The position numbers were made by a program, and so were the translations under genes. Shown here in pieces: positions 51,565 through 60,922 of a DNA stretch of 62,478 nt. Where the stretch lies: assembly GCA_031362405.1 (NCBI GenBank), contig JANLSO010000089.1, forward strand, positions 1-62,478, written 5' to 3'. The notes beneath the pieces are model-generated. The model made no database searches. It worked only from the letters and a program-made list of their open reading frames with translations, and was not told where the DNA came from. This DNA is from JANLSO01 sp031362405. Lineage in GTDB: Bacteria > Actinomycetota > Thermoleophilia > Miltoncostaeales > Miltoncostaeaceae. How positions within the stretch are numbered: position 1 is the first letter of the stretch; every line of letters begins with the position of its first letter.

Positions 51565-52626
51565 TCAGTCCTCCGGGATCGGCGAAAACCTCAGGCCGCC
51601 CTCGTCGAACGGCACCGATCTACCGCCGACGGGAATCAGGCGGCGGGCGGGCGGCGACCCGGAATCGGCCGCGTCGCGACACGCGGCACAGACGGGAACC
51701 AGCAGATCACGGTCGCTCAGGCGGGCCGCGGCGACCGCCGGGCCGTGGGCGGGGTCAGCCGAGCACAGGCCCGCAAATGGATCCGACATGAGCTGCGGTT
51801 CACCGATCAATGCTCCGGCGCGTTCCAGCTGGGCGAGGCCGCGGCGCAGATCGACCAGGCAGGCGTCGAGGTGCGGTTGGGCGACGGCCCGTGCGAGGCC
51901 GGCGTCCGCGGCGCCGTAGTCGGTGAGCGCACCATCGACCAGCGATCGCGCCTCCACCGAGAGCCCGGTTCGGTGCTTCATCGCCGTCGCGCGTGCCTGC
52001 AGCGCATCGAGGCTCACACGCAGGGCCGCACGCGACTCGCCAAACCCGGCCCGCGTGCGGCGCTGCTCGCGGCGCACCCCCCACCCGATCGCCCACGCAC
52101 CGCCGAAGAGGGTGAGACCGAGCAGCACGAACAGGCCGCGAATACCGCTATCGCCCCGGGGCGGTGGCGGCACGGCGACGTCTGCCGCAGCGATGATCCG
52201 CCGCGTCGGATTCTTGATGGCGTCAATACGCTGCGCAAGGAAAGCTGCCGCCATCGATTCGCGGGTCCTCGGCCCGGCGGCTGCCGTCGGGCCCGAAACA
52301 GTTGCGACGACCAGCGTTCCGTCCCAGTCGATATCCTCTCGCAGCCGCTCGGCGTACGCGAAGGCGTTATCGCGCCCGAACGACGGCACGAGAGCCAGCT
52401 TCACGGGCTGGCCTTGGCCGTTCAGCTCCGCGGCATGCGCAGCGAGCTGAGCCTCGACTTTCGGCGCCGCCGCGCCCAGCACCGATGGGCTGGCGTATGC
52501 GTGGCGGGCCCGTAGCGCTGCGGTCACCTTCGCGTCGAGCGGAACGGCCGCCGCCGCAGCGCCACACGGCACGAGGGCCAGCATGCAGAGCGCCCACCTG
52601 ACTGCGCTCGCTCGCAACGACCGCAC
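51565..52626 (-). CDS. TPM-like exported membrane protein
   Basis: 353 aa. Signal peptide (ALCMLALVPCGAAAAAVP), an N-terminal TPM-like domain (LALVPSFGRDNAFAYAERLR, DIDWDGTLVVATVSGP), one transmembrane helix (GLFVLLGLTLFGGAWAIGWG) and a long cytoplasmic helical part. It ends in a Cys-bearing segment (LCSADPAHGP; PVCAACRDA). Function unknown; a short copy of its C-terminal region lies at 50387-50454. Confidence 0.7.
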   Translation of the reverse strand: MRSLRASAVRWALCMLALVPCGAAAAAVPLDAKVTAALRARHAYASPSVLGAAAPKVEAQLAAHAAELNGQGQPVKLALVPSFGRDNAFAYAERLREDIDWDGTLVVATVSGPTAAAGPRTRESMAAAFLAQRIDAIKNPTRRIIAAADVAVPPPPRGDSGIRGLFVLLGLTLFGGAWAIGWGVRREQRRTRAGFGESRAALRVSLDALQARATAMKHRTGLSVEARSLVDGALTDYGAADAGLARAVAQPHLDACLVDLRRGLAQLERAGALIGEPQLMSDPFAGLCSADPAHGPAVAAARLSDRDLLVPVCAACRDAADSGSPPARRLIPVGGRSVPFDEGGLRFSPIPED

Positions 52627-52631
52627 GGGAA

Positions 52632-53246
52632 TCAGGCGGCGCCGGGGCTGACCGCCGGCTGGGCACCCCCGAATCGGGCGAGCACGCGGGAAAGGACTCC
52701 CGAGGACGGACGCTCGAGCCCGCCGAGCGGCAACCGCATCAATGAGACCTGGCCGACGCTGCGCACCGGCACGAAACCAAAGCGGGTGAGGAACGTGCGG
52801 TCGAAAAGGGTGTGGTGGCCGGCGAAGCGATCGCGAACGGAAACCTCCTCCGGATAGTTCACGGCGAAGGCCTCCACCGCTGCGAGCTCACGTGCCTTCA
52901 GGTCGGCGAGCGCTTCAAGCACCAGGCGCTCGCACGCGCCGGGGAGATCCTCGCCCTCGAGAAAGACGCACGTCATCAGAGCCGCATCGGCGCTCGGAGG
53001 ACCGGCCGGCATCGCCCGGGAACGCGCAAACGCCTCGGAGGGGCCGTACTGGATCATCCCCCGGAACTCGTCCTTGTCGAAGAGCATGCGCCCCCATGCC
53101 CCGAAGTCGCGCTCGAGGGCATGGCTCCAACGATCCTTGCCGCGGCCGTCCTCGACGGCCCGAGTGTTCTGCCAGAAAACACAGTCGACGCAACACGGCG
53201 GCAGGTCGCCACGCGTGGCACCGATGAGGGGGGCCACCCGACTCAT
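52632..53246 (-). CDS. Conserved protein with N-terminal CxxC, acetyltransferase-like
   Basis: 204 aa from ATG 53246. N-terminal Cys cluster in LPPCCVDCVFWQ, then AWGRMLFDKDEFRGMIQYGP (GNAT-like strand pair), TCVFLEGEDLPGACERLVLE and RFGFVPVRSVGQVSLMRLPL. The order resembles a degenerate GNAT fold seen in actinobacterial proteins annotated as hypothetical. Followed 5 bp later by the TPM-like gene. Confidence 0.6.
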   Translation of the reverse strand: MSRVAPLIGATRGDLPPCCVDCVFWQNTRAVEDGRGKDRWSHALERDFGAWGRMLFDKDEFRGMIQYGPSEAFARSRAMPAGPPSADAALMTCVFLEGEDLPGACERLVLEALADLKARELAAVEAFAVNYPEEVSVRDRFAGHHTLFDRTFLTRFGFVPVRSVGQVSLMRLPLGGLERPSSGVLSRVLARFGGAQPAVSPGAA

Positions 53247-53395
53247 CGTGCCGGTGTTCGGGTGAGCTCGGACACACACGAATGATGGCACGTTGAATCG
53301 GCCCCTCGCCTGGCCGCGACACCTGCTGCGAGTTGCCCGGCCCCACTACCCGGGTTAAGTTCGCAAGAGTTGACACCCGAAAGGAGATCTTCGTC

Positions 53396-54889
53396 ATGGG
53401 CCACGGCAACGCGGACCTCGGCCAACTAACTCCTCGGTCCACCTTCTACGAGCAGGGCCGCTTCGGCCGGCTATTTCCCACCCTGCCTCCCTTTGCCGCC
53501 GACACACCGCTGATCAGGGACGCCTTGATCGAACTCGGAGCCCCGGGCGGGCCCATGGATGCCGGCGACGACCTCTCCGACCCGATCGCGCTGATCACCG
53601 ACCCGGCCAAGAGCGTGAACAACCCCAACAATCCGACGATGACGGCCGGGTTCACCTTTCTCGGGCAGTTCCTCGACCACGATATGACCTTCGACCCAAC
53701 TTCGAGCCTGGCGCGTCGGCAGGACCCCGAATCCATCCGCAACTTCCGGATCCCGGCCTTCGATCTCGACAGCGTCTACGGCGGCGGCCCGGGCGTTTCG
53801 CCCCATCTCTACGACCAGACCGTCGACGGCGGTCGCACGACGCTGCTGATCGAGGAAATCCCCGGCTCAGCAGTGGTTTCGATTGATGCGACAGTGCGCC
53901 GCGACCTGCCCCGCAACAGCCAGAGCGTCGCCTTGGTCGCCGACCCGCGTAACGACGAGAACCTCGTCGTTAGCCAGCTCCAGCTCGCCTTCCTGCGCTT
54001 TCACAACACGGTCCTGGCGGACGTCCGGTCGGAGCTGGGACCCGGCTTCGCCGACGACGAGGTCTTCGCCGAGGCCCAGCGCACGGTGCGCTGGCACTAC
54101 CAGTGGTTGATCGTGCACCAGTTCTTACCGACCACCGTCGGGCAACCGACCGTCGACGATGTTCTGACTCATGGGCGCACGTTCTACAGCTGGCGCAACG
54201 ACCCCTATATCCCCGTCGAGTTCTCCGTCGCCGCCTACCGGTTCGGACACTCGCAGGTGCGCCCGAGCTACCGAGCCAACTTCGGGACCAGCGCCACCGA
54301 CCCCACCCAGCAGTTCTTCGCTCTTATCTTCGACCCTGCGGCAACGGACCCCACAGACCCGGCGGACATGCGCGGCGGGCATCGGGCCCCTCGCAGATTC
54401 ATCGATTGGCAGACTTTCTTCGACTTCGGTGATGGCAGGGCCCGACCGAACAAGAAGATCGACACCACCCTGTCGACCCCGCTCATGCACCTCCTTGGGC
54501 AGCCGCCGGCCACGCCGACATCGTTGGCCAGCCGCAACCTGCTGCGTGCCCTGGCCATGGGCCTTCCCTCCGGCCAGCGGGTAGCTCGTGCGATGACTCT
54601 GCCGGAGCTGGCCCCCGGCGATCTGACCGACCTGCAGAACCTCCAGTTGCACCTGCGCACCCCCCTCTGGTTTTACGTGCTGAGAGAGGCCGCTGTCATG
54701 GCCGGCGGCACCCGTCTCGGACCCGTCGGTGGACGCATCGTCGCCGAGGTCATGATCGGGCTGCTCGAGGGAGACAGCCAGTCGTATCTCCACCAAGACC
54801 CTGACTGGACGCCGACATACGGCGTCAACAGCCAATTCACGATGCAGGATCTTTTGACCGCGGCGGGCGCCGTGTCGGTAATCGCTTAA
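53396..54889 (+). CDS. Animal-type (peroxidase-cyclooxygenase) heme peroxidase
   Basis: 497 aa from ATG 53396 behind AAAGGAGA. Distal His motif FLGQFLDHDMTFDP at about 88-101; LVADPRNDENLVVSQLQLAF; proximal His in EFSVAAYRFGHSQVRPSYR at about 283; FRIPAFDLDSVYGGGPG. This is the bacterial branch of the myeloperoxidase superfamily. No signal peptide is visible, so it is probably cytoplasmic or non-classically exported. It would oxidise halides or organic substrates with peroxide. Confidence 0.9.
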   Translation: MGHGNADLGQLTPRSTFYEQGRFGRLFPTLPPFAADTPLIRDALIELGAPGGPMDAGDDLSDPIALITDPAKSVNNPNNPTMTAGFTFLGQFLDHDMTFDPTSSLARRQDPESIRNFRIPAFDLDSVYGGGPGVSPHLYDQTVDGGRTTLLIEEIPGSAVVSIDATVRRDLPRNSQSVALVADPRNDENLVVSQLQLAFLRFHNTVLADVRSELGPGFADDEVFAEAQRTVRWHYQWLIVHQFLPTTVGQPTVDDVLTHGRTFYSWRNDPYIPVEFSVAAYRFGHSQVRPSYRANFGTSATDPTQQFFALIFDPAATDPTDPADMRGGHRAPRRFIDWQTFFDFGDGRARPNKKIDTTLSTPLMHLLGQPPATPTSLASRNLLRALAMGLPSGQRVARAMTLPELAPGDLTDLQNLQLHLRTPLWFYVLREAAVMAGGTRLGPVGGRIVAEVMIGLLEGDSQSYLHQDPDWTPTYGVNSQFTMQDLLTAAGAVSVIA

Positions 54890-54978
54890 CGGGACCGGTG
54901 TCGAGGCCACGGTCTCCGCAAACCGACCGTGGCGCCGACCCGAAGGCCGGCGCCGCTGCTCACATCACAGGAGCTCGG

Positions 54979-55860
54979 TCACACGCCGACGGTCTCGAGC
55001 ACGCGGTCGACCGGGACCATGTGGCGCTTGAAGTCCATGATCTTGCGATCGAGACCCAGAGCCAGACCAATCAGCTGGGGAAGGTGCAGCACCGGCATGT
55101 TGTACTCGGTGCCGTTGGCCGCCTCGGCCTTGCGCTGGTAGGCATCCATCGCCAGGTGGCACAGGGGGCATGGGGTGACCATGCACTCTGCACCCGCGTC
55201 GCGGGCCTGCGACAGAGCGACGTGCGACTCCTTCAAAGCGACCGCCTCGCGGGCGAGGATGATCGGGAAGCCACAGCATTTGCTCTTGGCCTCGTAGTCG
55301 GCGACCTCGCCGCCCAAGGCGCGGATGAGGCGCTCGAGCGACTGCGGCTGGTCGGGGTCTTCGAAGCCCATGACCGAGCTGGGGCGAAGCAACTGGCAGC
55401 CGTAGTACGGCGCCACCCGCAGACCATTGAGGCCCCGCGGACCCTGCTTTTCGAGGAGGGCCAGGCCCTCTTCGGTCGCCAGGTACCAGAGCAGGTGGGT
55501 GACCTCTTTGGTGCCCTCGTACGGCCGGGCGCCGGCCTTCACGAGCTCTTCGTTGACGTTCTCCAAGAGGCGCGGGTCTTCCTTGACCATCTTGTTCGCA
55601 CGCCGCAGGTTCAGCGTGCAGACGTTGCAGATGGTCATGATGTCGACGCCCATCTCCTCGGCCTGGGAGAGAATGCGCACGTTGAGCGTGAGGTACAGAT
55701 TCGGCTTGGCCTCGGCGATGTCACCGGCGCCGCAGCACGTGGCGGCGGGCATCGGCAAGAGCTCGATGTCGAGCATCGGCGCCAGGGCCTTGGTGGTTGC
55801 GTTGAGTTCTTTTGAGCTGAACTCGGCGACGCAGCCCGGGTAGTAGGCGAACTGGCGCAC
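54979..55860 (-). CDS. sdhE: SdhE/HdrB-like CCG-domain subunit of succinate dehydrogenase
   Basis: 293 aa from GTG 55860. Two cysteine-rich CCG domains: FAYYPGC, MPAATCCGAGD, ICNVC in the first; APYYGCQLLRP, SKCCGFP, TPCPLCHLAMDAYQ in the second. These match heterodisulfide-reductase subunit B and SdhE of type E succinate:quinone oxidoreductases, where the protein binds a noncubane Fe-S cluster and meets the membrane through amphipathic helices. It follows sdhA-sdhB with a TAGTG overlap. No heme-binding sdhC or sdhD is present here. It is not the flavinylation factor also called SdhE. Confidence 0.87.
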   Translation of the reverse strand: MRQFAYYPGCVAEFSSKELNATTKALAPMLDIELLPMPAATCCGAGDIAEAKPNLYLTLNVRILSQAEEMGVDIMTICNVCTLNLRRANKMVKEDPRLLENVNEELVKAGARPYEGTKEVTHLLWYLATEEGLALLEKQGPRGLNGLRVAPYYGCQLLRPSSVMGFEDPDQPQSLERLIRALGGEVADYEAKSKCCGFPIILAREAVALKESHVALSQARDAGAECMVTPCPLCHLAMDAYQRKAEAANGTEYNMPVLHLPQLIGLALGLDRKIMDFKRHMVPVDRVLETVGV

Positions 55861-56810
55861 TAGATGGTCTCCTTGACGTTCTTCATGAGCTTCTGGACCT
55901 CGCCGAGCTTCTTGATGCGGTGCGGGATCGGCGACGGCGCCTTGCCCTTGCGCAGCATCTTCAACGCAAACGGGATGTCGAGCTGCGCCTTGATCGGCTG
56001 GGTGAACGGCACGAGCAGCGTTTCGTTGAGCTTGCCGCCGGTGCGCATCGAGATCAGGAACGCCTTGGCGTGGCGGGCGCCCGCGTCGGCCCAGCTGACG
56101 CCCTCTGCGAAGGCGATGCCACCCAGCTTCTCGATCGCGTCGCGCGGGTCGACGCCCTTCGGGCAGCGTTCGTTGCAGTACATGCAGCGGGTGCAATCCC
56201 ACACACCGTGGTCGCCGGAGTACAGCTTGGCGCGGCTCTTGCGCTCGCCGTCACGCTCGTCGGCGGCGAAGCGGTAACCCCAGGCAAACGCCGCGGGCCC
56301 GACAAACTCCGGGTCGGCCGACAGCGAGTTGCACTCGCTGTAGCAGGCGGCACAGAGGATGCACTTCGACTCGTTGTAGATCTTCTGCATCGCCTCCTTC
56401 GAGACGATCCGCTCCTTCTCAGGAGCCGCCCCGTCGGGGATCAGGTACGGCTTGACCGACTTGAACTTCTCCCAGAAGGGGTCCATATCGACGACGAGGT
56501 CCTTGATCGGCGCGAAGTTGCCGATTGGATCGATCGCCACGCTGCCGTTGCCGCTTTGAGCCTTGACGTCTTCGACCTGGGTCATGCAGGCAAGGACCGT
56601 CTTACCGTCGGCCTTGCAGGCACATGAGCCACAGATCGCCGAGCGGCACGAATACCGAACGGCAAGGGTGCCATCCTGCTCGTCTTGCAGCCGCAGGATG
56701 GCATCGAGGACCGTGAGGTCGGCCTCGTGCTCCATCGTGAACGCCTGCCGATAGGCATCCGGCGAGGAATCCGGCTGGTACCGGAAGATGTCGAACGTGG
56801 TCGCCGGCAC
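55860..56810 (-). CDS. sdhB: Succinate dehydrogenase iron-sulfur subunit
   Basis: 316 aa. [2Fe-2S]: YSCRSAICGSCACKADGK plus ACMTQ. [4Fe-4S]: CILCAACYSECN. [3Fe-4S] and partner: DCTRCMYCNERCPKGVDP. At 316 aa it is longer than the usual about 240, with a C-terminal extension (KMLRKGKAPSPIPHRIKKLG) of the kind seen with SdhE partners. Starts at GTG 56810; its TAG overlaps the SdhE GTG. Confidence 0.94.
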   Translation of the reverse strand: MPATTFDIFRYQPDSSPDAYRQAFTMEHEADLTVLDAILRLQDEQDGTLAVRYSCRSAICGSCACKADGKTVLACMTQVEDVKAQSGNGSVAIDPIGNFAPIKDLVVDMDPFWEKFKSVKPYLIPDGAAPEKERIVSKEAMQKIYNESKCILCAACYSECNSLSADPEFVGPAAFAWGYRFAADERDGERKSRAKLYSGDHGVWDCTRCMYCNERCPKGVDPRDAIEKLGGIAFAEGVSWADAGARHAKAFLISMRTGGKLNETLLVPFTQPIKAQLDIPFALKMLRKGKAPSPIPHRIKKLGEVQKLMKNVKETI

Positions 56811-58501
56811 TAGTAGCTCCTGACCTGGGGTTCGAACGTGGTGAACGTGACCTCGGAGTAGTCGAGGCGGACCTGATCGTCTTCGAGGTAGGCAAGGGTG
56901 TGCTTCATCCAGTTCTCGTCGTCACGCTCGGTGAAGTCGGTGCGCGAGTGTGCGCCCCGGCTCTCGGTGCGGGCGATCGCCCCGGTCACCATCGTGTCGG
57001 CGAGGTCGAGCAGGTAGCCCGTCTCGATCGCGTGGATCAGCGACTGGTTGAACGTACGGCCCTTGTCGGTGACGACGACGCCCTTGAAGCGGTCGCGCAG
57101 GTCGTCGACGACGGCCTTGGCGTCGCGCAGCTCGGCATCGGTGCGGAAGACGCCGACCTTCTCCTGCATGGTCTCCGCGAGCTGGTCGCGGATCTCGTGC
57201 TGCTTCGGTCCGTTCTCGCGCTCGAGCAGCTCACGCAGCTCGTTCTCGTAACGGGTCGCGGCTTCGGGCCTCGCCTGGATTCCCTTGCCGTTGAACTCCT
57301 GCGCGGCACGGGCGGCGGCACCACCGGTACGAGCGCCGAAGACAACGGCCTCGAGTAGGGAGTTGCCGCCGAGGCGGTTGGCTCCGTGCACCGACACGCA
57401 GGCGCATTCGCCGGCGGCGAACAGGCCCGGCATGTGCGGGGCAGCTCCCCACGAATCGACGTGCACGCCACCCATGTGGTAGTGGGCGCCGGGTCGAATC
57501 GGGATGGGCGCGTCGATCGGGTCGACCCCGGCGAAGGCCATCGCCAGCTCGCGGATCTGCGGCAGCCGCTCCATGATCTTCTCGCGGCCGAGGTGGCGCA
57601 GGTCGAGCATCACGGAGCCGTTGATACCGCGGCCTTCCATGATCTCGGTGGCCTCTGCGCGCGACACGACGTCGCGCGATGCCAGCTCGAGCTTGTTCGG
57701 GGCGTACTTGCTCATGAAGCGCTCGCCCTCGGAGTTCAAAAGGATGCCGCCCTCTCCGCGCGCGCCCTCGGTCACCAAGACGCCGCTGGGGTTGAGCGTC
57801 GTCGGGTGAAACTGCATGAACTCCATGTCCTTCAGGGGAACACCGGCACGCAGCGCAAGGCTCATGCCGTCACCCGTCGAGCTGTGCGAGTTGGTGGACG
57901 GGCGGTAGACGCGACCCGCGCCACCGGTGGCGAGCACGACCGACTTGGCGCCGATCGTCTCGACGGTGCCGTGGACCATGTCGTACGCCACCACACCGCA
58001 GCAGGCGCCGTGGTCGTCGCGCACCAGGTCGGTGACGAAGTACTCCTCGTAGGTCGGGATGTCGTACTTCACACACACCGTGTAGAGCGTGTGGAGGATG
58101 ACCAGACCGGTGAGGTCGGCGGCGTAACAGGTACGCGGGAAGCCAGCGCCACCGAACGGCCGCTGGGCGATCTTGCCCGTCGTCTCGTGGCGACTGAACA
58201 CCGCGCCCCAGTGCTCGAGCTGGATGATCTCGCCCGGCGCATCGGCGCAGAGGATCTCGATGGCGTCCTGGTCGCCGAGGTAGTCCGACCCTTTGACCGT
58301 GTCAAAGGTGTGGTTGTCGGTCGAGTCGTCGGTCGCGTTTCCGAGGGCCGCGTTGATGCCACCCTGGGCCGCGCCACTGTGGCTGCGTACCGGGTGCACT
58401 TTCGTGACCAACGCGACGTCGACGCCCGCCTCATGCGCGGCGATGGCGGCTCGCATACCTGCGAGGCCCGCGCCGACCACAACGACGTCATGGCTCTGCA
58501 A
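56810..58501 (-). CDS. sdhA: Succinate dehydrogenase/fumarate reductase flavoprotein
   Basis: 563 aa. FAD dinucleotide motif VVVGAGLAGMRAAIAAHEAG; covalent-FAD His region VHPVRSHSGAAQGGINAALG; substrate loop FMQFHPTTLNPSGVLVTEGA; ARGEGG, and GGVHVDSWGAAPHMPGLFAA. Starts at TTG 58501 with GGAGG very close by. Oxidises succinate and feeds electrons to SdhB. Heads the sdhABE operon; divergent from icd with 277 bp between starts. Confidence 0.95.
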   Translation of the reverse strand: MQSHDVVVVGAGLAGMRAAIAAHEAGVDVALVTKVHPVRSHSGAAQGGINAALGNATDDSTDNHTFDTVKGSDYLGDQDAIEILCADAPGEIIQLEHWGAVFSRHETTGKIAQRPFGGAGFPRTCYAADLTGLVILHTLYTVCVKYDIPTYEEYFVTDLVRDDHGACCGVVAYDMVHGTVETIGAKSVVLATGGAGRVYRPSTNSHSSTGDGMSLALRAGVPLKDMEFMQFHPTTLNPSGVLVTEGARGEGGILLNSEGERFMSKYAPNKLELASRDVVSRAEATEIMEGRGINGSVMLDLRHLGREKIMERLPQIRELAMAFAGVDPIDAPIPIRPGAHYHMGGVHVDSWGAAPHMPGLFAAGECACVSVHGANRLGGNSLLEAVVFGARTGGAAARAAQEFNGKGIQARPEAATRYENELRELLERENGPKQHEIRDQLAETMQEKVGVFRTDAELRDAKAVVDDLRDRFKGVVVTDKGRTFNQSLIHAIETGYLLDLADTMVTGAIARTESRGAHSRTDFTERDDENWMKHTLAYLEDDQVRLDYSEVTFTTFEPQVRSY

Positions 58502-58706
58502 TCCTCCGCCCCCCTCGTAATGCAGTGAAAATGCACGTTCTTTGCCGGGAGAACACTATCGGACGATCCCCCCGGCGCCGGGGGACATGCGCCCTATTCC
58601 GACGGCCTCGTCGGCCCGATTGTTCGGCTCGCGCGGTATGGAACCGACCGCACCACGTGCCTATTAACGCTCTTTGTGACGCGACAAGGATTTCTGGCGT
58701 TGGGCG

Positions 58707-58712
58707 TATAGT
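58707..58712 (+). promoter_or_regulatory. Possible -10 element for icd-mdh
   Basis: TATAGT at 58707-58712, 66 bp before the icd start. A good -35 element at the right distance is not obvious (a GACA at 58683 is nearest). It is the most promoter-like hexamer in the sdhA-icd interval. Confidence 0.3.
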
Positions 58713-58778
58713 CTGCCCGGTTGGCGGCCGCCGGTAGACGGCCGCGTTTCGCTCAGATACTCACAAGGAGCCGGCTCC

Positions 58779-59867
58779 GTGGCACACCGCGTCACCTTCA
58801 TTCCCGGCGACGGCACGGGACCCGAGATCGCCGAAGCCACCAAACGCGTCCTCGACGCAACCGGTGTCGACTTCGACTGGGACATCCAGCACGCCGGCGT
58901 CGACATCATGGCTTCGGCCGGTACACCGTTGCCCGACGCCACCATCCAGTCGATCCTCACCAACAAGGTCGGCATCAAGGGGCCCATCACCACTCCGGTC
59001 GGAACCGGTTTTCGTAGCGTGAACGTGGCTCTACGGAAGGTCTGCAACCTGTACGCGTGTGTACGCCCCTGCAAGACCTACGAGGGCGTACGTTCGCGCT
59101 ACGACGACATCGACCTTGTCATCGTGCGCGAAAACACCGAAGACCTGTACGCCGGCATCGAGTTCGAGGCCGACAGCCCGGCCGAGCTCGAGCTCAAGGC
59201 GGTCATCGAGCGACTCGACCCGACGGCGACGATCGCCGAGCACTCGGGTATCTCGATTAAGCCGATCTCGGTCGGAGGCACCAAGCAGATCGTGAACTAC
59301 GCCTTCCAGTACGCCCGCGAGAACAACCGCAAGAAGGTCACGGTCGTGCATAAGGCCAACATCATGAAGTTCACTGATGGTCTGTGGCTCGCGACCGCCG
59401 AGGAGGTATCGAAGGATTACCCCGATATCGAATTCGAAGAGCGGATCGTCGACAACATGTGCATGCAGCTCGTGCAGAAGCCCGAGCTGTACGACGTGCT
59501 GTGCCTGCCGAACCTGTACGGCGACATTCTCTCCGATCTCGGCGCCGGCCTGATCGGCGGCCTCGGGGTGGCCCCGGGCGCGAACATCGGCACGGAGGCG
59601 GCGCTCTTTGAGCCCACCCACGGCAGCGCGCCGAAGTACGCCGGCCTGAACAAGGTCAACCCGATGGCGATGATGTTCTCCGGCGTAATGATGCTGCGGT
59701 ACCTCAAAGAGATGGACGCAGCCGACCGCATGGAGAACGCGATGGCGACAATCATCCGCGAAGGGAAAGACGTGACTTACGACATGAAGGCCCACCGCGA
59801 CGACCCCACGGCGGTCGGCACCTCCGGAGTCGCCGACGCGATCATCGCCAAGATGGGTGCCTCCTGA
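58779..59867 (+). CDS. icd: NAD-type isocitrate/isopropylmalate-family dehydrogenase
   Basis: 362 aa from GTG 58779, with AAGGAG upstream. VTFIPGDGTGPEIAEATKRV; substrate loop NLYACVRPCKTYEGVRSRYD; DLVIVRENTEDLYAGIEFE (the RENTEDLY signature of isocitrate dehydrogenase); VVHKANIMKFTDGLW; PNLYGDILSDLGAGLIGGLG; PTHGSAPKYAGLNKVNP. It resembles the short NAD-dependent isocitrate dehydrogenases. Overlaps mdh at the stop (TGATG). Confidence 0.9.
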   Translation: MAHRVTFIPGDGTGPEIAEATKRVLDATGVDFDWDIQHAGVDIMASAGTPLPDATIQSILTNKVGIKGPITTPVGTGFRSVNVALRKVCNLYACVRPCKTYEGVRSRYDDIDLVIVRENTEDLYAGIEFEADSPAELELKAVIERLDPTATIAEHSGISIKPISVGGTKQIVNYAFQYARENNRKKVTVVHKANIMKFTDGLWLATAEEVSKDYPDIEFEERIVDNMCMQLVQKPELYDVLCLPNLYGDILSDLGAGLIGGLGVAPGANIGTEAALFEPTHGSAPKYAGLNKVNPMAMMFSGVMMLRYLKEMDAADRMENAMATIIREGKDVTYDMKAHRDDPTAVGTSGVADAIIAKMGAS

Positions 59868-60850
59868 TGGCGGCGCTGAAGGTTGCCGTCACCGGTGCCG
59901 CCGGGCAGATCGGCTACAGCCTGCTTCCGCGCATCGCCGCCGGCGAGATGTTCGGCGCCGGTCAGGAGATCGAGCTGCGGCTTCTGGAGATCCCCGTCGA
60001 GGCCGCCCAAAAGGCGCTCTCAGGTGTGGCGATGGAGCTCGACGACTGCGCGTTCCCGCTGCTGACCAAAATCGTCTGCACCGACAGCCCCGAGGCCGCG
60101 TTCGGTGACGCCGACTGGTGCCTGCTGGTCGGCTCGAAGCCGCGTGGCCCGGGCATGGAGCGCGCCGACCTGCTGAAGGACAACGGTGCGATCTTCACCG
60201 CCCAGGGCGCAACCATCGACGCGGTCGCCGCGGCAAACGCCAAGGCCGTCGTCGTCGGTAACCCCTGCAACACCAACGCGATGATCGCCGCCAGCAAGTT
60301 CCGTCGGCTGAGCCCGGGTTCGATCACCGCGATGACCCGGCTCGATCAGAACCGCGCCGCGACGCAGTTGGCCCAGAAGGCCGGCGTTCCGGTGACCGAC
60401 GTCGCGAACATCATCATCTACGGCAACCACTCGCCGACGATGTTCGCCGACTTCACGAACGCCACGATCGGTGGCCGCCCGGCGACCGAGGTCATCACCG
60501 ACCACACCTGGCTCAAGGAAGAGTTCCTGCCGAAGGTCGGCAAGCGCGGCGCCGAGATCATCGCCGCCCGTGGCCTGTCGAGCGCCGCATCGGCCGCCAA
60601 CGCCCTGATCGATCACGTGAAGGCGCTGACGACTCCGGGCGACACGCTCCACTCGATCGCCGTGCCCAGTGATGGTTCGTACGGCTTTGCCGAGGGCATC
60701 TGGGTCTCGGTTCCCGTGCGCACCACCGCCGTCGGCGAGTACACAGTCGACACCAGCTTCACCCACGACGAGTTCGCCGTCGGAAAGATCAAGGTCACCA
60801 ACGACGAACTGGTCTCCGAACGTGAGACCGTCGCCGAACTGCTCGGCTAA
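59867..60850 (+). CDS. mdh: Malate dehydrogenase
   Basis: 327 aa. VAVTGAAGQIGYSLLPRIAA; LLVGSKPRGPGMERADLLKD (substrate Arg loop); VVVGNPCNTNAMIAASKF; AMTRLDQNRAATQLAQKAG with catalytic Asp; IIIYGNHSPTMFADFTNATI with catalytic His. Of the cytosolic/actinobacterial type with about 327 residues. Completes a TCA cluster with icd and sdhABE. Confidence 0.95.
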   Translation: MAALKVAVTGAAGQIGYSLLPRIAAGEMFGAGQEIELRLLEIPVEAAQKALSGVAMELDDCAFPLLTKIVCTDSPEAAFGDADWCLLVGSKPRGPGMERADLLKDNGAIFTAQGATIDAVAAANAKAVVVGNPCNTNAMIAASKFRRLSPGSITAMTRLDQNRAATQLAQKAGVPVTDVANIIIYGNHSPTMFADFTNATIGGRPATEVITDHTWLKEEFLPKVGKRGAEIIAARGLSSAASAANALIDHVKALTTPGDTLHSIAVPSDGSYGFAEGIWVSVPVRTTAVGEYTVDTSFTHDEFAVGKIKVTNDELVSERETVAELLG

Positions 60851-60922
60851 CAGCCACGCCCGCCCGGGGGCGGTCGGCTGACCACCCCCGGGAAGAGCAG
60901 TGGGCCGGCCCTGAAATCGCTC

